Shown: piece by piece, positions 37,962 through 39,395 of the stretch
Numbering within the stretch: the first letter of the stretch is position 1
How the letters are laid out: each line of letters opens with the position of its first letter
Origin: Planctomycetota bacterium
GTDB lineage: Bacteria > Planctomycetota > Phycisphaerae > SM23-33
Length of the DNA stretch: 39,395 nucleotides
Assembly (NCBI GenBank): GCA_009908915.1
Contig: JAAAOJ010000070.1
Location: 1 to 39,395, forward strand
Direction: 5' to 3'
Made by a program: the position numbers and the translations under genes
The notes under the pieces: generated by a model
What the model was told of the DNA's origin: nothing
The model's input: only the letters and a program-made list of their open reading frames with translations
The model's database searches: none

Positions 37962-39017
37962 GTGAAAGTGGACGACTTCGACTATGATCTGCCGGAGGAC
38001 TTGATCGCCCAGGAGCCGCTGGCTCGGCGTGACGAGTCCCGCCTGCTGGTGCTGCGCCGCGCCGGCGGCCTGGCGCATCACACGTTCGGCGAGCTGCCCT
38101 CGCTGCTTCAGCCCGGCGATCTTCTGGTGCTCAACGACACGCGCGTCCTGCCGGCGCGGTTCTTCTGCCGGCGTGTGACGGGCGGCCTGATCGAAGGGCT
38201 GTACCTCCAGCCGGGCGCGGAGGGGGCGTGGGAGGTCATGCTCCGCAACGCCTCGCGCTGTCGGCCAGGCGAGCAGTTGAGTATCGAGGGTCGCGACGGC
38301 CAGTTGCTGGAGCTTCTCGATCGCTGCGGTGGCGGCAGGTGGCGGGTCCGGCCCCTACCGGAGGTCGACGCGGCGGAACTGCTGGAGGGTATCGGCATCA
38401 TGCCACTGCCGCCGTACATCCGGCGCGACGGCGAGGATCGCCCGGCCGACCGACAACGCTACCAGACCGTCTACGCCAGGCGATCTGGCGCGGTGGCCGC
38501 GCCGACGGCCGGCCTGCACTTTACCGAGGCCCTGCTGGCCAGGTTGGCCGAGCGGGACATCCGCACCGCCCACGTCACGCTCCACGTCGGGCCCGGCTCG
38601 TTCGCGCCTGTCACAGCCAACGACGTCGCCGAACACGACATGCACAGCGAAACCTACGAGCTGTCGGCCGAGACGTGCCGCACCGTTACCGAAGCGAAAT
38701 CGGCCGGCCGGCGGATCGTCGCCGTCGGTACGACCTCGGTGCGCGTGATCGAGACGGTCGCCCGCGACCATGGCGGCAGCCTCGTGGCCGCCACGGGCAG
38801 CACGAAGCTCTTTGTCTACCCGCCGGCGGAGTTCCACGTCGTCGACGCGCTGATCACCAACTTCCACCTCCCTCGGAGCACGCTGCTGATGCTCGTGGCC
38901 GCTTTCTGCGACCCCGGCGGCACGGGTGGCCGGGCCATGATCCTCGACGCCTACGATGAGGCCGCCCAGCATCGCTACCGCTTCTACAGCTACGGCGACG
39001 CCATGCTCATCCTGTAA
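37962..39017 (+). CDS. queA: S-adenosylmethionine:tRNA ribosyltransferase-isomerase
   Basis: A 351-residue enzyme that uses SAM as ribosyl donor to make epoxyqueuosine at the wobble position of tRNAs in the queuosine pathway. Family landmarks are YDLPEDLIAQEPLARRDESRLLVL at the N-terminus (motifs in the first 35 residues), LLVLNDTRVLPARFF (48-62), PLPPYIRR, the core APTAGLHFTEALLA (about 174-187), TLHVGPGSFAPV, HSETYELS, and LITNFHLPRSTLLMLV near 290. Length is normal. GTG 37962 is preceded by GGAG at 7 bases. No preQ1-type aptamer was recognised upstream. It stands alone; the following DNA carries a palindromic repeat. Confidence 0.96.
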   Translation: MKVDDFDYDLPEDLIAQEPLARRDESRLLVLRRAGGLAHHTFGELPSLLQPGDLLVLNDTRVLPARFFCRRVTGGLIEGLYLQPGAEGAWEVMLRNASRCRPGEQLSIEGRDGQLLELLDRCGGGRWRVRPLPEVDAAELLEGIGIMPLPPYIRRDGEDRPADRQRYQTVYARRSGAVAAPTAGLHFTEALLARLAERDIRTAHVTLHVGPGSFAPVTANDVAEHDMHSETYELSAETCRTVTEAKSAGRRIVAVGTTSVRVIETVARDHGGSLVAATGSTKLFVYPPAEFHVVDALITNFHLPRSTLLMLVAAFCDPGGTGGRAMILDAYDEAAQHRYRFYSYGDAMLIL

Positions 39018-39052
39018 CCGTCGCGGGCTGGCAGTCCTCTCGGCGTCGAGCC

Positions 39053-39099
39053 GGTTGCGATGTGGCCAGAAAGCGTGCCGCGGGCTTTCAGCCCGCGCG
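39053..39099 (+). repeat. Intergenic palindromic repeat, family D, copy 2
   Basis: A 47-bp match to 9,077-9,123 in the same orientation. The core GCGGGCT-ttc-AGCCCGC is a perfect seven-base stem. It lies 36 bases after queA and could act as a transcript-end hairpin. Confidence 0.7.
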
Positions 39100-39257
39100 C
39101 GGCGAGGTCGCGAGAGCGGGTGCCTTGTCCCTGTCAAGTCGGAACGAGGCCGGCGGGCAGAGCGTGGGCGGCAATTCCGAGACGGGTAGCCTCCCGATCG
39201 GTCGGCCGGCGCGCGGAGGGGGCGCAAGTGGTTGTCGCTGGCCAGGCGTTTGCGGGA

Positions 39258-39395
39258 TCAGGCGTCGATCTCTCGCTTGACCCGAACGGTTATCCCGTAG
39301 GTCTTCTCGGCGTTGCAGCGTCGGTCGCTGGGGCATGGGAAGCCTTGGTGGCGGGCCGGGCAGCGGTACTTCAGCGTCCCGCGCGCCTTCTCGTG
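39258..39395 (-). pseudogene. C-terminal fragment of a transposase, cut by the window edge
   Basis: Reading leftwards from the edge, 45 codons end with TGA at 39258-39260. The visible part includes LKYRCPARHQGFPCPSDRRC and YGITVRVKREIDA. Cys-rich YRCPARH...CPS...C followed by a basic (V/I)(R/K)KREID segment resembles a region inside, not at the end of, DDE transposases that I recall from planctomycete genomes. Stopping right after REID therefore suggests a truncated remnant. The family cannot be named from this fragment, and the left neighbour 39,100-39,257 shows no continuation in any frame. Confidence 0.45.

Overview
The window is GC-rich chromosomal DNA whose style fits a Planctomycetota lineage, probably Phycisphaerae-like. 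That placement is inference. It rests on the abundance of secreted and lipidated beta-propeller proteins, Tat-exported iron-sulfur proteins, small zinc-ribbon proteins, many ATGA start/stop overlaps, and several families of short intergenic repeats. No rRNA, tRNA, CRISPR array, phage or complete insertion sequence was seen. Most genes are core metabolism, but positions 9,239-27,163 hold a large, mostly co-directional block that is much less ordinary.

Layout. 182-3,712: pgi (minus), a broken lipoprotein gene with a terpene-cyclase-like repeat, thiS, a 46-residue membrane peptide and a TSUP permease. 3,968-8,907: rsgA, a small convergent membrane protein, an isoprenoid pair (polyprenyl synthase, dxs) and a convergent zinc-ribbon gene. 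9,239-15,856: four overlapping genes (PQQ-type beta-propeller lipoprotein, glycosyltransferase, LolD/MacB-like ABC ATPase, 1,112-residue FtsX-type permease). 15,897-22,562: six overlapping genes that look like one extracytoplasmic iron-sulfur machine. They are a membrane-anchored PQQ-type propeller, an NHL-like propeller with a GCCNP motif, an 82-residue Tat peptide with four cysteines, a Tat ferredoxin with four [4Fe-4S] sites (NapG/MauM-like), a membrane polyferredoxin (NapH/NosR-like) and a three-helix membrane PQQ-type propeller. 23,310-27,163: a NuoE-NuoF (HydC-HydB-like) fusion and a NuoG/HoxU/HydA-N-terminus-like electron carrier with no catalytic subunit nearby. These two genes are separated from each other and from the preceding operon by mobile-looking repeats.

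27,413-33,451: murA, a TFIIB-type zinc-ribbon protein, then on minus trxB, a secreted protein of unknown function and a short uvrC lacking the usual C-terminal HhH tail. 34,132-37,048: an ilv unit with a consensus promoter, a valine-rich leader peptide, two mutually exclusive RNA stems, a decayed in-frame duplicate of the ilvB start, ilvB, an inverted-repeat insertion, and ilvN. 37,084-39,017: small unknown genes, an AT-rich patch with a consensus DnaA box, and queA. The right edge holds the tail of a decayed transposase.

The strongest candidate for an undescribed system is the 15.9-22.6 kb operon, possibly working with the NADH-type module at 23.3-27.2 kb: electrons from NADH could pass through soluble Fe-S carriers and the membrane polyferredoxin to the Tat-exported ferredoxin. 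The sequence shows the components; the electron path is a hypothesis. The second notable item is the ilv leader, which has the architecture of a ribosome-sensing attenuator.
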